Shown here one piece after another: positions 23,750-36,118 of a stretch of DNA of 64,000 nt (positions are counted from its first letter, which is position 1; each line of letters opens with the position of its first letter). The position numbers and the translations under genes are program-made. The notes under the pieces are model-generated. The model was not told the origin of the DNA. It ran no database searches and saw only the letters and a program-made list of their open reading frames with translations. Source of the DNA: Antitrichia curtipendula (lineage: Eukaryota; Streptophyta; Bryopsida; Hypnales; Leucodontaceae); contig OX579638.1 in assembly GCA_951230915.1 (NCBI GenBank), positions 4,234,696 to 4,298,695 on the forward strand. The letters run 5' to 3'.

Positions 23750-25413
23750 GAAGATTGCCAACTTTGGCGAGCTGTAGCGAGAGCATGGAAGGACAAATCA
23801 AGCTAAAATTTTATGGGGTGGTGCGCCTCAAAGATGGCTTTCCAACAAGTCTAAGCTCAACCTATTTGGATCTTGGAGAAAGCCGTGGTGATTGTTTATG
23901 TGGCTGAAGGTCTGTTGCTGCAAGATTTCCAAGCAGCGACTTTGGCGAGCTGTAGTGGGAGCATGGAATGGCGGATTGAGATGAATGGTGCACATTTAAG
24001 CTAGCTTTTCAAAAAGTATAGCATTGCTCCATTTGGAGCAAAATGGAGGTAATGGTGGCTGTTTTTGTGGAGGAGAGTCTGCTGCCCCTAGGAGGGAGTA
24101 CAAATTGAGGTTTTTGTGTAATTTTTTGCAATTGCATTTGTGTAATTTCAATTTTTAATGTGCCTTGTTATGAAAAATATTGAATGAACACATTCATGTA
24201 AAATGAGAATGCATGGTGAATTACAAGTTGTAAATCAAGGAATGGTGCCATTTCTAGGGGTTTTGGGGTTGCGTTGTATGCTGGGATTATCTTATAGGAG
24301 TCAAAATTTGATCCATTTGGGTGATTTTCATGATAATTTGTAGGAAAATTGGGACAAAAATAGATGAAGGAAAGTAAGGGCACATGAATTGGGACATGAA
24401 TTGTGATCTTAAAGTGTATATGGGTGCAATAGTGCTGGAATTTAATTTTAAGGGCCCAATTTAGCTCATTTTGGGCCATAATTGCAAATTTCAAGGAGAT
24501 TGGGGTGTAGGAAGTTGTCCTAATCACCTTGGACACAAATTAGGTGATTTGGGGATATTACAAGGTGATTCTAGTAAATTCAGATGTGCTGCCCTTATAT
24601 GGCCTTAGGCTTTTGGGGCCAAGTTGGAGTGTTTTAAGTTGGAATTCATTGCTTGGAACGCAATCTAGGTCTAGGGTCCTATACACTCCCCAACGGCCAA
24701 CTCTTGGGCGTTTTTTACCACATGCAGTGAAAATACTTACACTCAACTTCTCTCTTTGCTACCACTAATAAAAAATTGAAGATATTAGAGTATTAAAATT
24801 CAACATCTTCAATTCTTGAAGCTATGAACATGTAAGATGTAAATTTTGAAATTTATTATTAGTGATTTGTTGTCTATATGTTCGTAATTTCAAAGTTTTA
24901 AATTTAACAAAAAATTAAATGCTTTAAATTTTTTATTTCAAATTTTTTTAATCCCTTAAAGACTAGGGATAATCAAGATTTTCAAAATTGTAAAGATGTA
25001 TTATAAAATGAAATTTAGAATAATAATTGAATGATGACTTTTAATTAATAGTTGTAAAATATGATTCATAGATCATATCCATATGGTTATATCAAGTATC
25101 ACATTAGCCAATATTTTTCAATAAAATTTGAAGCCAAAATTAAAAATTCTTTGTATAATTGATTGGAGATTGAATATTTGTGATTTTCATAAGAATTTTT
25201 TTCTTTAAGTTCAAAATGTTAAGTTCTAATCATAGTGATCTTTAAAGATTTTACTTTTACTTTTTTTTTTTATTAAAGTCATTTTTGAGGCGAGACATAC
25301 CGGTACCTATTGAATAAAATAATATTTGCAAAACAAAGTTTTCAAAATTTATAAACTCATAACATTGATTGTAGCTTTAGAATATGGAGCTTGAGTTTTG
25401 GTGAATCCAAAAT
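23750..25413. other. Intergenic DNA with a 175-bp tandem duplication
   Basis: TTTGGCGAGCTGTAG occurs at about 23764 and 23940, with matching flanks (GAGCATGGAA, then GTCTGTTGCTGC / GTCTGCTGCCCC), giving an imperfect duplication over about 23755-24100. The rest is AT-rich and without a recognisable gene. Confidence 0.5.
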
Positions 25414-25680
25414 TTAACCCCTAAAAGACCAAGTGTTTATTCAATATACACAAGAAACCTTATGGTTCCTACAAAGTCAATTTGGGTATGATGTTCATGA
25501 AATTTTGACACAAGTTGTGAATATGTATCCCCCTAGTGGAAATCTATTTTTTTTTCCAATTAGGTGCTCAAATCAAAAGTTATGTTGCCTTGAACTTTAG
25601 GGGCAACATGGGCACTTTAGTCAACATGAACAAAATTCCTTCTATAAATTTTAAAATTTGACAAGTTTGTAACTTATATG
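25414..25680 (+). repeat. Partial TTAA-type element, third subfamily
   Basis: TTAA-CCCCTAAAAGACCAAGTG is followed by text (AAATTTTGACACAAGTTGTG, GTGCTCAAATCAAA, CCTTGAACTTTAGGGGCAAC) that recurs at 35402-35640. No right boundary was found in either copy. Confidence 0.5.
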
Positions 25681-26320
25681 ATACAAAATGCACATGTAAG
25701 AAAACCCTCGTATAAGTCAAAGTATAAAGATAACCCCTTACCAAAAAGGCTTTCATTGTAATTATCCAAAATTAATATTAAGATAGATTTAAATGTAAAA
25801 AAACAAAATTTAAATTTATTAGAGAAATTGAGACCTTACCCTCTAGTATAAGGTGAAAGCATAAAATACTTATATAGTTTTGCTTAATTTGTTGCATGTC
25901 CAATTCAAAGGCAAACATAACTTTAGGGGCATAAGATTAATGTATTTGAATTAATATTAGACTAGAAGTGTGTTGTACAACCGCAATTGTAGACCATATT
26001 TTTTAATTTGTTTTTCTTATTTTGTAGAAATTTGTTGTATTTATGATTTTGTTACAATTAGGAAATGCCATTAAATAAATATATAATTTGTTCATAACAT
26101 TGTTAAATATAATTGTTTCTAATGTTTGTGTATTTTTAATGTTTTTTTACGCAATGATGATTTAAGGTCATCATCTCATTTATCATCTACCTAAATCTTT
26201 GTGTCAGTAATATGTGATTTTTGGAACAAGATTCAATGATTTGATGTGAGGGATGTTTGGCATATTGTGTAGATTGACTTTTTGGCTCTGAATCTTGCCT
26301 TTTTGTTGTGTATTTGAGTT
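25681..26320. other. AT-rich DNA, nothing recognised
   Basis: Low-complexity A/T sequence. No coding-like frame was seen. Confidence 0.45.
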
Positions 26321-28822
26321 CCAAACCGGAGTGTTTTTTTGTTTAAATGTTAGTTTTTGTCCCAATTTGGTTGTTTTGTAGCTGATTTTACCAAGTTGGA
26401 GGTACAATTTTGGGTTCTAATTTTGTGTTTGAGGATCTGGATTCCAAATTGAGACTTTGTGGAGATTGGTAGTGACAACTTAGCAAGTAATTGGTTGGCC
26501 AAATCGGGAGTCCAAATTGGTGACAGGTTCCAAATCGGGTAGTTAACTGTCAAAGGTTGTGGCAATTGTTTTGTTCCAAGTTGGTAACTGCTAGTTTGGA
26601 AATTTTCCTATTAGGCTATTTTCTTTGTCTTGTTCTGGACCACAATTTTTGCGAGTTTTTCCAGTGCGTCCAACTAGTAGGCGGAGTTTGGTTTTGTGTG
26701 TGCTTTTGATTTTGTTTGTGTTTCCAAGTTGGTGCTTGGACTATGAGAGCCTATAGTATTACAAGGGTGATCCGGGTGAGTGGAAGTTTAGGTTGTGTCC
26801 AATTTGAATGGATAGAGTTTTAACCGAGTTCGTTGTTGTACGAAGGTGCACCAAATCGGAGTGTGCTGGGATACATGAGGAGTGGAAATTGGTGAAGGGA
26901 ATGTTTAAAACCAAGTTGAAATTTGTGAGTAGTTGTATGTGGGAAGATGATGAATAGAATCAAACTGGATGTTAATGTGGAGTGATGTCTATGTCTGTGT
27001 GTTTATGGAACGGAAATGGTTATGTCCAAGTTGGGAAGAACAAAAAGTGTGTTTAGTAGTGGAGTAGTGTGAAGATTTATTTAGAATTATAGAGTGATAG
27101 TATTTTAATTTCCAAATTGGAGTGTGAGTAATGAAAAATCTACGAGATATTAGTGGGAAAAAAATGAATGTGTGTACTAGTTGTGGAGCAAATTGTAAAT
27201 TTGTAAACGGTGATTTGATCACCAACTCGGAATTAAATTGAAAAGAGATTTTCAATCGAGTTCGTGTGTATGTCTTGCATGACGAGTGTGTATTTTAACC
27301 CCTAAAGTTCCGTGACTATGTTTTCACTGAAAACGCTCAAGAACTGACGTTTTTAGTACAAGTACCAAATTTTTGAAAAAACTTTTTTTTTGACTCATAT
27401 AACCGTAGGATCTTGTAGTATGCTCACTTGAGAATATGTGGTAAAAATTTCAGAAATTTCCACCACGTGGATTGCAAGATATAAGCATTCAAAATCACTG
27501 AAATCGTTTTTTGACCCCTGCAAAAAACCGGGCAGCTGCACTTCAAAAGCTCACTTTTCTATGAAAAAATGTCCAAAAAGGTGGTGCTTCTTTGGATTCT
27601 TTTTCCTAAACAAGTTGGCTACATGCTTGAAAAATTTCACATCATTTGGAATTGTACAACATATAGGAAAAAAATAGTAAGTAGAATGAAGTAGAGAATG
27701 ATTCAAAATACTAAATTGTTAAGAATTTAGATATGAAATTGAAAAATGCCAATCCCAATGGTTGAAATGTTGTATTAAACAATCTACATCCTATGATTTT
27801 ATTTTTTTCAAAAAATATTGAAAATTGAGTAAGATAAAAGACTTCAAAGTTTATTTTAGAGTAGAGATTCCAAAACTGCCCACAAACTAAAACTCCTCAT
27901 AACTTTTGACTCATCGGTCAAAATGGAATGATTAAAAGCTTTCCACGTATAGATAGCTCTGGAAAACCAGTTTCAAATTTTTGTTTCTGAAAAAAGTAAT
28001 TTTTTCTGATCTGCCCTAACTGCCCGGCTGAGAAAAAAAGTAACATATTAGGCCATAACTTTTGACTCGTATTTCCAAATGTCATAAAATTTAGTTCAAA
28101 TGAAAGGTACTCCTTGTCCACAACTTCTATTAAAATTTCAGCCTCAAACTTGTAAATCTTTGGCCACATGTACCTGCCCAATTTTTTTATGTTGCCAAAT
28201 TCTGCAGGCTGGTCCTTTAGGGGTTAAATGATGCAATGTAGGGTTGAGAAGTATGGATTAACTTGGAAGAAATTTATGGAATGCCTAGTTGAGAAGTTTA
28301 TGCCTTTGTGATTTTAATCCAAGTTGGTTGTGAACATGTGTGATTTAATTAAGGAGACAAATTGGATTTTGTTTGTGTGTCGTTATAGTGATGTATGTAT
28401 CTTGATTCCAATTTGGCTATAAGTTCAGGTTTACCAAATAGGAGTGAATTGCCTGAGGAAGTGTTAAGTGATTAACTGAAGCCAATTTGTCAAGTTTCAT
28501 GATTAAACATTTGTGTCATGAACAACAAGAATAGATCAATTCCAAGTTGGTGAATTAACTCATTGTGGTTCCCAAGAAGGAGACAAAAAAATAGAGTTGT
28601 AGTTAAGTAGTCCAATTCGGAAGACTGAAGGTCCTTTGATGAGTTAAGTGAAGAATTCCGAGTTGGTAATTGAAATTCCTATTAGGATGAAGAAGACAAG
28701 TGACGGGCTAGTAGAAGGGAAAGAATTCTAATTTGGGTTGTTGCAGTGCTGTAAAGCAAATATTCCAACTCGGTGAGAAAGACTGGAGCTGATGAAGAGA
28801 AGATAAAGGTCGACCAATTTGG
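26321..28822. repeat. Tract with recurring CCAARTYGG-type 9-mers
   Basis: Short near-palindromes such as CCAAGTTGG, CCAATTTGG, CCAAATCGG and CCAACTCGG recur more than 20 times. Examples: 26362, 26391, 26499, 26512, 26530, 26576, 26723, 26851, 27025, 27111, 27221, then past an inserted element at 28319, 28408, 28542, 28612, 28764 and 28814. Spacing is irregular, mostly 15-130 bp. Most are preceded by TT, G or A, and no longer unit is shared. Frames are not protein-like. It may be the non-coding part of a decayed retrotransposon. Confidence 0.55.
27295..28227 (+). mobile_element. TTAA-bounded element, young copy A (933 bp)
   Basis: Intact TTAA-CCCCTAAAG and CTTTAGGGG-TTAA ends. By hand alignment it matches 38345-39276, in opposite orientation, except at seven substitutions and one missing C, about 99 percent identity. 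It interrupts the CCAARTYGG tract, whose motif continues on both sides. Open frames of 79 and 87 codons are preserved in both copies, but recent origin explains that. Confidence 0.9.
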
Positions 28823-30073
28823 GATAACACCCTACCCTTGTGGCCATTAAGAGTGGTGAGAAAAATTAAGCAATTAGCTTTACCTTGTGAGAAAAACTAC
28901 ATTGTAATTGTAATAAAGGAACATTTTTTTTTATCTAATTAATTATTGTAATGGCCTAGTAGAACTAAAATAGAAGTTTTCCTATTAAATAGTCTTCCCA
29001 AAACGAACTTTACTACATATTTCGGTTTTGTTAATTTAGCTCCTAAGTAATTTTACATATTGTAATTGGCATATTCAAAGTAAAGGGCACAATCCTATTG
29101 AATTTGGTTTTAAGAAAAATATTGATAAGGACTCATGTCAAAGTATTCTGTAAGATTCTTATTTTTTCATAAAATTTCCCTTTAAACCTTAAATAAAAAA
29201 ACTAGCATTAATTTTTAAAGATACTTTGCAAAACTCCACATATCAACAATGTTATTTAGTATTATGTTACATTTAATGTTACTTAGCCTATTACTTGACT
29301 TACCACTAGTAAAATGATTGGTGAGAGTACTAGAGTTTGGTGCCAGAGGTCCATATGGGCACCAAGTTCTTGTGCTCTATGTCAATCTTTCTACTAGTGT
29401 ACTCTAATTTTCATTTAGTTAACAAATAATGTTCTAGTTGCCACAATTACTTTTGGTAACATTAGTTGTATTTTTTACATTTAGTGCACTAAATGTCAAC
29501 ATGAACTCTACTAAGAAAATACAATAGTTAACAAATAGTATTCATGTTGACATATAGTGTTGATTAACACTAATAGAGTTATTGTTAGTTAGTGTTAAAG
29601 TTTGTAGATAGTGTTGTAAACACTTAATATCATTATTAGTGTACCTTACTACTGCTATATTATATTTGGTTCTTTAATCTATGTTATGATTGTAGATATT
29701 TATGTCCTCCATTTTTAAAATTTTCTATATGATAGATCAATTAGTAATAGTTAAAATAGATTAAGGAGAAAAGATTTATGATACATTTGGATGTATAAAA
29801 AAACATACTAATTTTTCAGAATTCAGAAAGGTTGTAAGGTAGAAGCATCCATAATCATCTCCTCTAAAATCTTGGAAAATCTTGGGAAGTGAATAGATGT
29901 GATTACAAAGATGTACTGCATCTGAATATCAAACCCTAGTGTCACTATTAGGTGCATTTATAGTTGTCTCTTTAAAAATTCACAATTTATACTCACAATA
30001 TCCAAATAATAAATATGAAAGTGCTCAATAATTATTTTTCTCTCGCTAGTACAGTTCAATAATTTCTTAGAAG
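28823..30073. other. AT-rich DNA with short hairpins
   Basis: A TTGGTGCC/GGCACCAA hairpin is at about 29339-29366 and several small palindromes built on TTAGTG/CACTAA lie at 29460-29640. No gene was seen. Confidence 0.45.
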
Positions 30074-30666
30074 TTTATTAATAGACATCATATCCAAACC
30101 CTTAAATTCACGGTTATAGTGTTGCTACTTCAATATCTGTAACATTGTCAATGTGGATTCCACTACTACTAGTGTGCCCTATGTCATTGCTACACTATAA
30201 TATAATAAAAATAAAAAGTGATTTTTGATTCATTAAATCTTTGAAATTCAACAATTTTTCTATGATAGGTCCAAATGCTAAACAACTAAGCTTGTACTCC
30301 TCCCTTGTAGAGAGTTTTTTAACAATCCTTTGCTTTTTGTATGCCATTTGCTGTTGCTACAATCAAAATTGAAGTAAAATAATTTTTTAATTTTTAATTT
30401 CTTAAAACTTTCACATTCAATATTTTTCACAACGTAGTGTGAAAGGTTGTTAGTATTCTTGGTAAAATAAAAGTAAAAATTATTTTCTAAATGTTTAATT
30501 TAAAAAACCTTTGAAATTCAATAACTTTCACACCGTAGTATCAGAGATTGTGTTCTTACTACAAATAAAAGGCTTTATTAGACATCATGTCCAAACCCTT
30601 AAATTCATGATTATAGTGATACTACTTTAATATCTATGATATTATCAATGTAGATTCCACTACTAT
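30074..30666. repeat. 100-bp direct repeats around a foldback-arm fragment
   Basis: About 95 bp at 30074-30170 (GACATCATATCCAAACCCTT and following) recurs at 30573-30666 with scattered changes. Between them, from 30170, is a fragment resembling the right arm of the long-TIR element at 42564-43117 (ACTAGTGTGCCCTATGTCAT). Confidence 0.5.
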
Positions 30667-32340
30667 ATTTGGTAGGAGGTTCATAAAGTACCCATTTAAG
30701 AGCTGATAACTAATTTGGGGAGTTTATACTTCTTGAAAAAAAAATTAAGTATATTTTCCATGAAAAAAAAATGGAATTGGCATCTAACCCAAGTTGTTTT
30801 GTATTTTTAGACCTTCATGGACTTAGTTAAGAATTTCTAAAGTTGAACCTTAGTGGTCACTATAAGCGTCCACTTCTTGAAATGTACACTATTTGTATAT
30901 TGCTGGTGCAATGAGAAAGCAAAATGTGCTTTTGTATTAGAAGACCCATTTAGAGCCCAAGTGCTTTATGAACCTTTTACCGGGGTAGTAACTTACACAA
31001 AACAATGTGAGCAATACTATTTGGTGCAGCACTACAACAATGCCTAAATTTTTGTTAAATTTTTGCCAAAGTTTTATGTCAATTTGGTAGTGGCTACCAT
31101 TACACTAGAAAAAAATGGGAGAAATATGACTGAAATCACCAAATATGTCTCCGAAAAATACAACACTCACTAAATTTTGAATGCAATTTACTAATGTTAA
31201 ATGATATTGTAGATGAAAGTATACATATGGTGAATGGATATCCAAAAATGGATAATTTTTTTTGTCCCAAGTGCAGTTCAAGGTGTTAGTTAGGCAACCA
31301 AAAAAGATCCAAAATTAAACGCTAGACTATAGTATCATAAGCAAAATAGAAATATTGTTTGTGGAAATAAATCTATACATCAAAAATAGTTTTTTCTGAA
31401 ATAAATCTTTCATAAATTAAATGATGTACAATAGTGTCATTGCTCACTTTAGAAATCACCACGTTCACCTTAGATAACTTGTATACACCAATTTTTTAGT
31501 TGCAAGTTTTACGAGGCTTGACTTTTGCTAAAAGACTACCCAAGTAGCTCTTTACTTGTTCCTTAAACAAATTTGAAGTCCATACATTTTGTAAAGAAAA
31601 TAAAAACTTGTTTATCTTGAACTTTGTTAATCATAATGATAAAGCATTGTTGTAGGTTTTATTTTATTCTTCAATTATTTTTTGACATGTGATATTGAAT
31701 CTTAGAGAGTTGCCTATTTTGATGATGCTGGAAGGACCAATTATACTAAGGAAGAAGATTTCATCATTCAATGCACATTGTTCATCCTAATTATAGTGAA
31801 ATAATAATGCTATTTCATATGTGATACAAATTCTTAAGGTATAAGTTCAAAACATAAATATTTCATGATTTGCTTTGTTTTTTATTGGTGATTTTTGGAA
31901 GTACTCAAACAACACACTTCTTTAAATTTTACACTATCTTCTTTCATTTTAAATCAATTGTAAACAGATGCAAGTAGTCCACTAAATTTTATTTGGCACA
32001 TTCAGTTTGCCGTAATCTTACCTCATTTTGGCATTAGCTACCTTACAAATCTTTTAAATGGATAAAAGGTGAATGACATCTCCAAAATCCCTTTCAAAGA
32101 AATGTTACATTTCACGAATATTTGAAGAATGAAAGTCACTAATAATGAAATATTTTATGGATGAATGTACTCATGACATACATACTCCATTTTCATCCCA
32201 TTACATACAATGCATTCTAGGATTCATGTCCTTATACCGTACCTTCAAGAAAACAACAAGAAAACCAGAAAAATTGGCAGTCCGGATTCGGAACTTTTGA
32301 TGCACTGCCCCAAATCTTTAAATAGCCCCAGGCCATAGCA
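30667..32340. other. AT-rich DNA, nothing recognised
   Basis: Text around 30840-30920 (CACTTCTTGAAATGTACAC, then a GAGAAAGCAAAATG) faintly resembles the reverse of the TA MITE at 32967-33283. No gene was seen. Confidence 0.4.
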
Positions 32341-32966
32341 ATTCTAAAATTAAGACCATCTAAACTATTTTTTCTGTCTCCTAAACCCAGACTAATTAAA
32401 GGATTATCTAAACTATTTTTCTTTCTCCTCAACCCAGACTAATTAAAGGATTTTGGCCCCATACTACCCTAATATCTGGCTACTGCTGTCAGTAAAAAGA
32501 GCACAGCCGCGGCACGGGGACATGGACGGATTGAAAACGATGTGGAAGCAAATACGGTCAAGAATAGTTCCCACAAATTTCGGCGGATACAAAGGAAATG
32601 GTCTCCATGAGTGCCCCCATGCCCACTTCACTGGCTCCTTCCCCAAGACCCCAACTGAATGTGAGCTCCCCAATTTGCTGCATGTGGAAACTCATAGCAA
32701 CCAATGACAGGGGGGTGCTCAGCTTTATTTAATTCCGTGACTTTATGCTTGCCATACCCCCAAGCCAAGGGGGAAAAAGCAAACGGCTTTCCCAAGGATG
32801 CCTTTTTGTGTTTTTTTGTAGTGCCCTAACATAATCAATCAGTGTGTTTGTCCCATTGTACAGGTTCTGGAATCCAGTGCTATCTACGTTATGTTCAGGA
32901 GAAGTTTGCCCTGAAAGTCCCCCAAAAATTCCCCCAAAAGTGTAGGAGAGACAAAATTGCTGCTTC
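32341..32966. other. GC-richer island, unidentified, with short tandem duplication
   Basis: A roughly 57-bp phrase containing CCCAGACTAATTAAAGGAT is duplicated at 32349-32454. From 32450 to 32960 the composition is close to that of the two genes, and an acceptor-like TTGTACAG at about 32856 is followed by a short open frame to TAG. It could be a captured or decayed gene piece, but no family is recognised. Confidence 0.35.
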
Positions 32967-33283
32967 TAAGGTAGGCGTCTCTAAAAGTGACCTGGCTCTA
33001 AAAGTGATCTCTAACACAGAGGTACATTCTTACTTTCTTCAATGTACCAAAGTTGTACATTTCAGGAGGGTCGGGGTCACTTTTTAGAAACCACTGCGTT
33101 TCAACCTCAATTTTTTTGTAACTAATTCCACAAAGGTCTGAAAAATATGAGAACGACTTGGGTTAAATGCCAATTCCATTTTTCTTCCTAGTGAAATTTA
33201 CTGAAAATTGTTTCAAGGAATTTAGCTTCCCTGAAAATGCAATCAGCCGTCTTAAAGGGTCGCTTAAAGAGCCTCCTGCCTTA
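32967..33283. mobile_element. TA-flanked MITE (313 bp)
   Basis: TA-AGGTAGGCGTCTCTAAAAGT at the left and GCTTAAAGAGCCTCCTGCCT-TA at the right. The interior contains the small hairpin GGTACATT ... AATGTACC. A diverged copy is at 15905-16210. Confidence 0.75.
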
Positions 33284-33330
33284 GTATGATTCTGATTTGG
33301 CTTTAATTATTAACTCCTAAAAGATAGCCA

Positions 33331-33553
33331 AGGAGGATTGATGCCTCTATTGCCCCACCAAAGGGTGAATGTAAAAATTGCCCCCCTATTTGGTGTAAAT
33401 TTTGTATTTCTTCACACCTTCTAATTGATTTGGAGCCTCTGATTGCAAATATGAATTCAAAATTTGAAGATTCTATCATTTGCGGCAAATAAAAAATTTC
33501 AGTATTTTCTACAGGGTTAAAAAAACGGGGCAATCGAGGTGTCAATCCTCCCT
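33331..33553. mobile_element. MITE with 27-bp inverted ends (223 bp)
   Basis: AGGAGGATTGATGCCTCTAT followed by TGCCCC at the left and GGGGCAATCGAGGTGTCAAT followed by CCTCCCT at the right pair over about 27 bases. It abuts the eroded TTAA element on its right. Confidence 0.7.
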
Positions 33554-34484
33554 ATCCCTAAAGGACCAACTTGCTTAATTTGGCAGCATAGAAATTTTCG
33601 GCAGGTACAAGTGATTGCAGATCTCCATGTTTTTGACCCAAACCTTAATAGAAGATGTGGATGAGGAGTATCTTTGATGTGTACTAAAATTCAAGTTATT
33701 TGGAAATATGAGTCAAAAGTTATGGCCTAAAATTTTATTTTATTTTTAAATAGACAATACATGCAAATTATAAATAAATCACATTTTGCAAAAACAAAAA
33801 ATTTGAAATTGGTTTTCTAAATTTATATATACATAGAAAGCTTTTAATCATTCTATTTTGATCAATGAGTCAAAAGTTGTGTGGAGTTTTAGTTTGCAGG
33901 TAGTTGTGGATTTTTACTCTATAATAAACTCTAAGGTCCTTTATTTCACTCAAATTTCAATTTCAATTTAAAAATAAATAAATCATAGGATGTAGATTGT
34001 TTATTCAAAAATTGCAACCATTGGGAATGACATTTTTCAATTTTATAACTAAATTCTCAACAATTTTGTATTTTGAATCATTATCTACTTCTTTCTACTT
34101 ACTATTTTTTTCCTATATGTTGTATAGTACAATTCCAAATGATCTGAAAAATTTCAAGCATGTAGCCAACTTGCCTTGAAGAATGAACCTAAAGAATCAC
34201 CACCATTTTGGACATTTTTTCATACAAATATGAGTTTGAGGTGCAATTGCCCAGTTTTTCATAGTATCAAAAAAAGAATTTATATGAATTTAAAAATTCA
34301 TATCTTGCAATCCACATGGTGAAAATTTCTGAAACTTTTCCCACATGTTCTCAAGTCAGCATGTTACAAGATCATATAGCTACATGTATCCAAAAAAAAT
34401 GTTTTTTTCAAAAAATTTGGTACTTGTATTTAGAAATGGTAGTTTTTGAGCATTTTTTGTAAAAACTTAGTCCAGGAAGTTAAG
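33552..34484 (-). mobile_element. Old, eroded copy of the 27295/38345 element
   Basis: Aligns throughout with 38345-39276 (TCCCTAAAGGACCAAC, then GGTACAAGTGATTGCAGATC; later TAAATTCTCAACAATTTTGT and CTACTTCTTTCTACTTACTA). Both termini have mutated, to CTATCCCTAAAGG and ACTTAGTCCAGGAAGTTAA. Much older than the near-identical pair. Confidence 0.75.
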
Positions 34485-35756
34485 GTGCTAAGAACTTGGG
34501 TGAGTATGAACTATTAACCCTTAAAAGACATGCTTGTTTGCGTTTGTATTAGTGCAATGAACCGAATCCCTCCAAAGGCTATTTTGCCCCCACGTTTTAT
34601 CCATGAAAAAAAAATATGAATATTTTATTTTTCAATCATAATAAAGTTTGCAAATTTTGAGTTCATATTTGCAATCCGAGACCCCAAATTAGCAAAATAA
34701 GGTTTGGAAAATTGATTAATCAAGCACAAAATAGGGGGTCTTTTTTTTACATTCACCCTCGATTGAACCTCCACATTCAACTTGCTACAGTATTATAGAT
34801 GAAACAAACAAGCAGAGCCCCACAGGCTTGGTTATGATAGAATCATTGATAAAGTGTAGCTTTTGTAAATTTTTGGAATGTTTCAACCTACTTTAAAATT
34901 ATAATTTGACGTGGTAGTAGTTTTGCCACGTTAGATTGTTCATTTGGCAGAGTTCTCGCGTTCCTAGTAATCTGGGAACTCACAGCCCTTTACAACCCCA
35001 AAATTGCATCTAATGAGGATTAATCCTTGAAAGACGCAACACCCCTGACCAAGGTAGTCACAAAAATATTCCGCTTATTGAACCAATGGATGGATTCTTT
35101 GTTTCTATAGTTAATAGTGAAATCATCCATCGGACCTTTTAAGTCTGCAGTGTCCTTACAAGGTTAACCCTCGAAGGATGTTATTGTTTTCTATACACTC
35201 TCTCCTATTGCATAAGGAAGGGATAATTGAGTAGCATATGAATCCCATTGTTCAAAGCTGTAAATTTCAGACCAAGTCATATACTTACTACTGGTAAGTT
35301 GACAAATTTTTGGAAATTTTTGAGTGTTTGGAGAGGATCAAATAAATTCTATATATGGACAACATACACCATCTCTTTTGGAGGGCAACATCCTTAAGGA
35401 ATTAACCTCTAAATGATCAAGTGATCTCGGGTAGGTGCATATGAAGTTATTTTTTGAATGATGTTCTTCAAATTTTGACACAAAGTGTGAACATGTACCC
35501 CTTTACTGGGAAAATAATTTTTTTTTTCAATTGAGTGCTTAGATCAAAGATTATAATGCCTTAAACTTTTGGGGCAACTCAGTCAGCTTCGAGCAACATG
35601 TGCAAAACTCCTCCTAGAATTTTGAAATTTAGCAGGTATCTAACTTATGTGAATAAAGATGAAAATGTCAAGAAAGTAACCATGTATAGTGTAAAAATCT
35701 TACTTTTGAAAGGAGTTAAAACTCTACTAGACTTGTCGGGCAAGATTAGAAAAAAA
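34485..35756. other. AT-rich DNA with fragments of element families
   Basis: 34600-34760 is related to the Mutator-like MITE at 10004. TTAACCCTTAAAAGAC at 34513 and TTAACCTCTAAATGATC at 35402 look like isolated left ends of TTAA-type elements; the second is followed by text shared with 25414-25680. No gene was seen. Confidence 0.45.
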
Positions 35757-36118
35757 AATTCCTTCCAATTTCAAACATTATAATCTTTCAATCTATACAG
35801 TCATTAGTTTCTGAAAATTTTCTACACATTTCCATAGTAGTCTAATATAAAATTGCATAGTTGAATTTTAAAAAAAGCTTTTTTTATCATTTTTTTATCA
35901 TTGCCTTGAAAAGTGGTAATTTTTCACATTTTAAGTAGAAATTGTCAGAACTACCACTTTTTAGGGTAGTGAGAAAAAATGTTCAAAGAAAAAAATTCAA
36001 TTGTATAAATTTGTATTAGACTACCATGGAAATGAGTCTAAAAAATTTCAAAAACTTTGACCGCGTAGATTGAAAGATTATAACTTTTGAAGGTAGAGAA
36101 AAAAATTTGACATTGCCC
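35757..36118. repeat. Imperfect palindrome with about 165-bp arms
   Basis: The left arm (TTATAATCTTTCAATCTAT, TTTCCATAGTAGTCTAATA, AAGTGGTAATTTTT) is mirrored by the right arm (TACCACTTTTT, TATTAGACTACCATGGAAA, TAGATTGAAAGATTATAA). The centre is near 35935. The arms use the internal text of the TTAA families, so this is another head-to-head dimer, without recognisable ends. Confidence 0.65.

Noticed and set aside
27438..28181. Open frames of 79 and 87 codons, identical in translation in the two young TTAA elements (also 38391-39134)
   Set aside because: The copies are about 99 percent identical, so conserved translation follows from recent duplication. The older copy at 33552-34484 does not keep the frames, and the sequences look like low-complexity translation.
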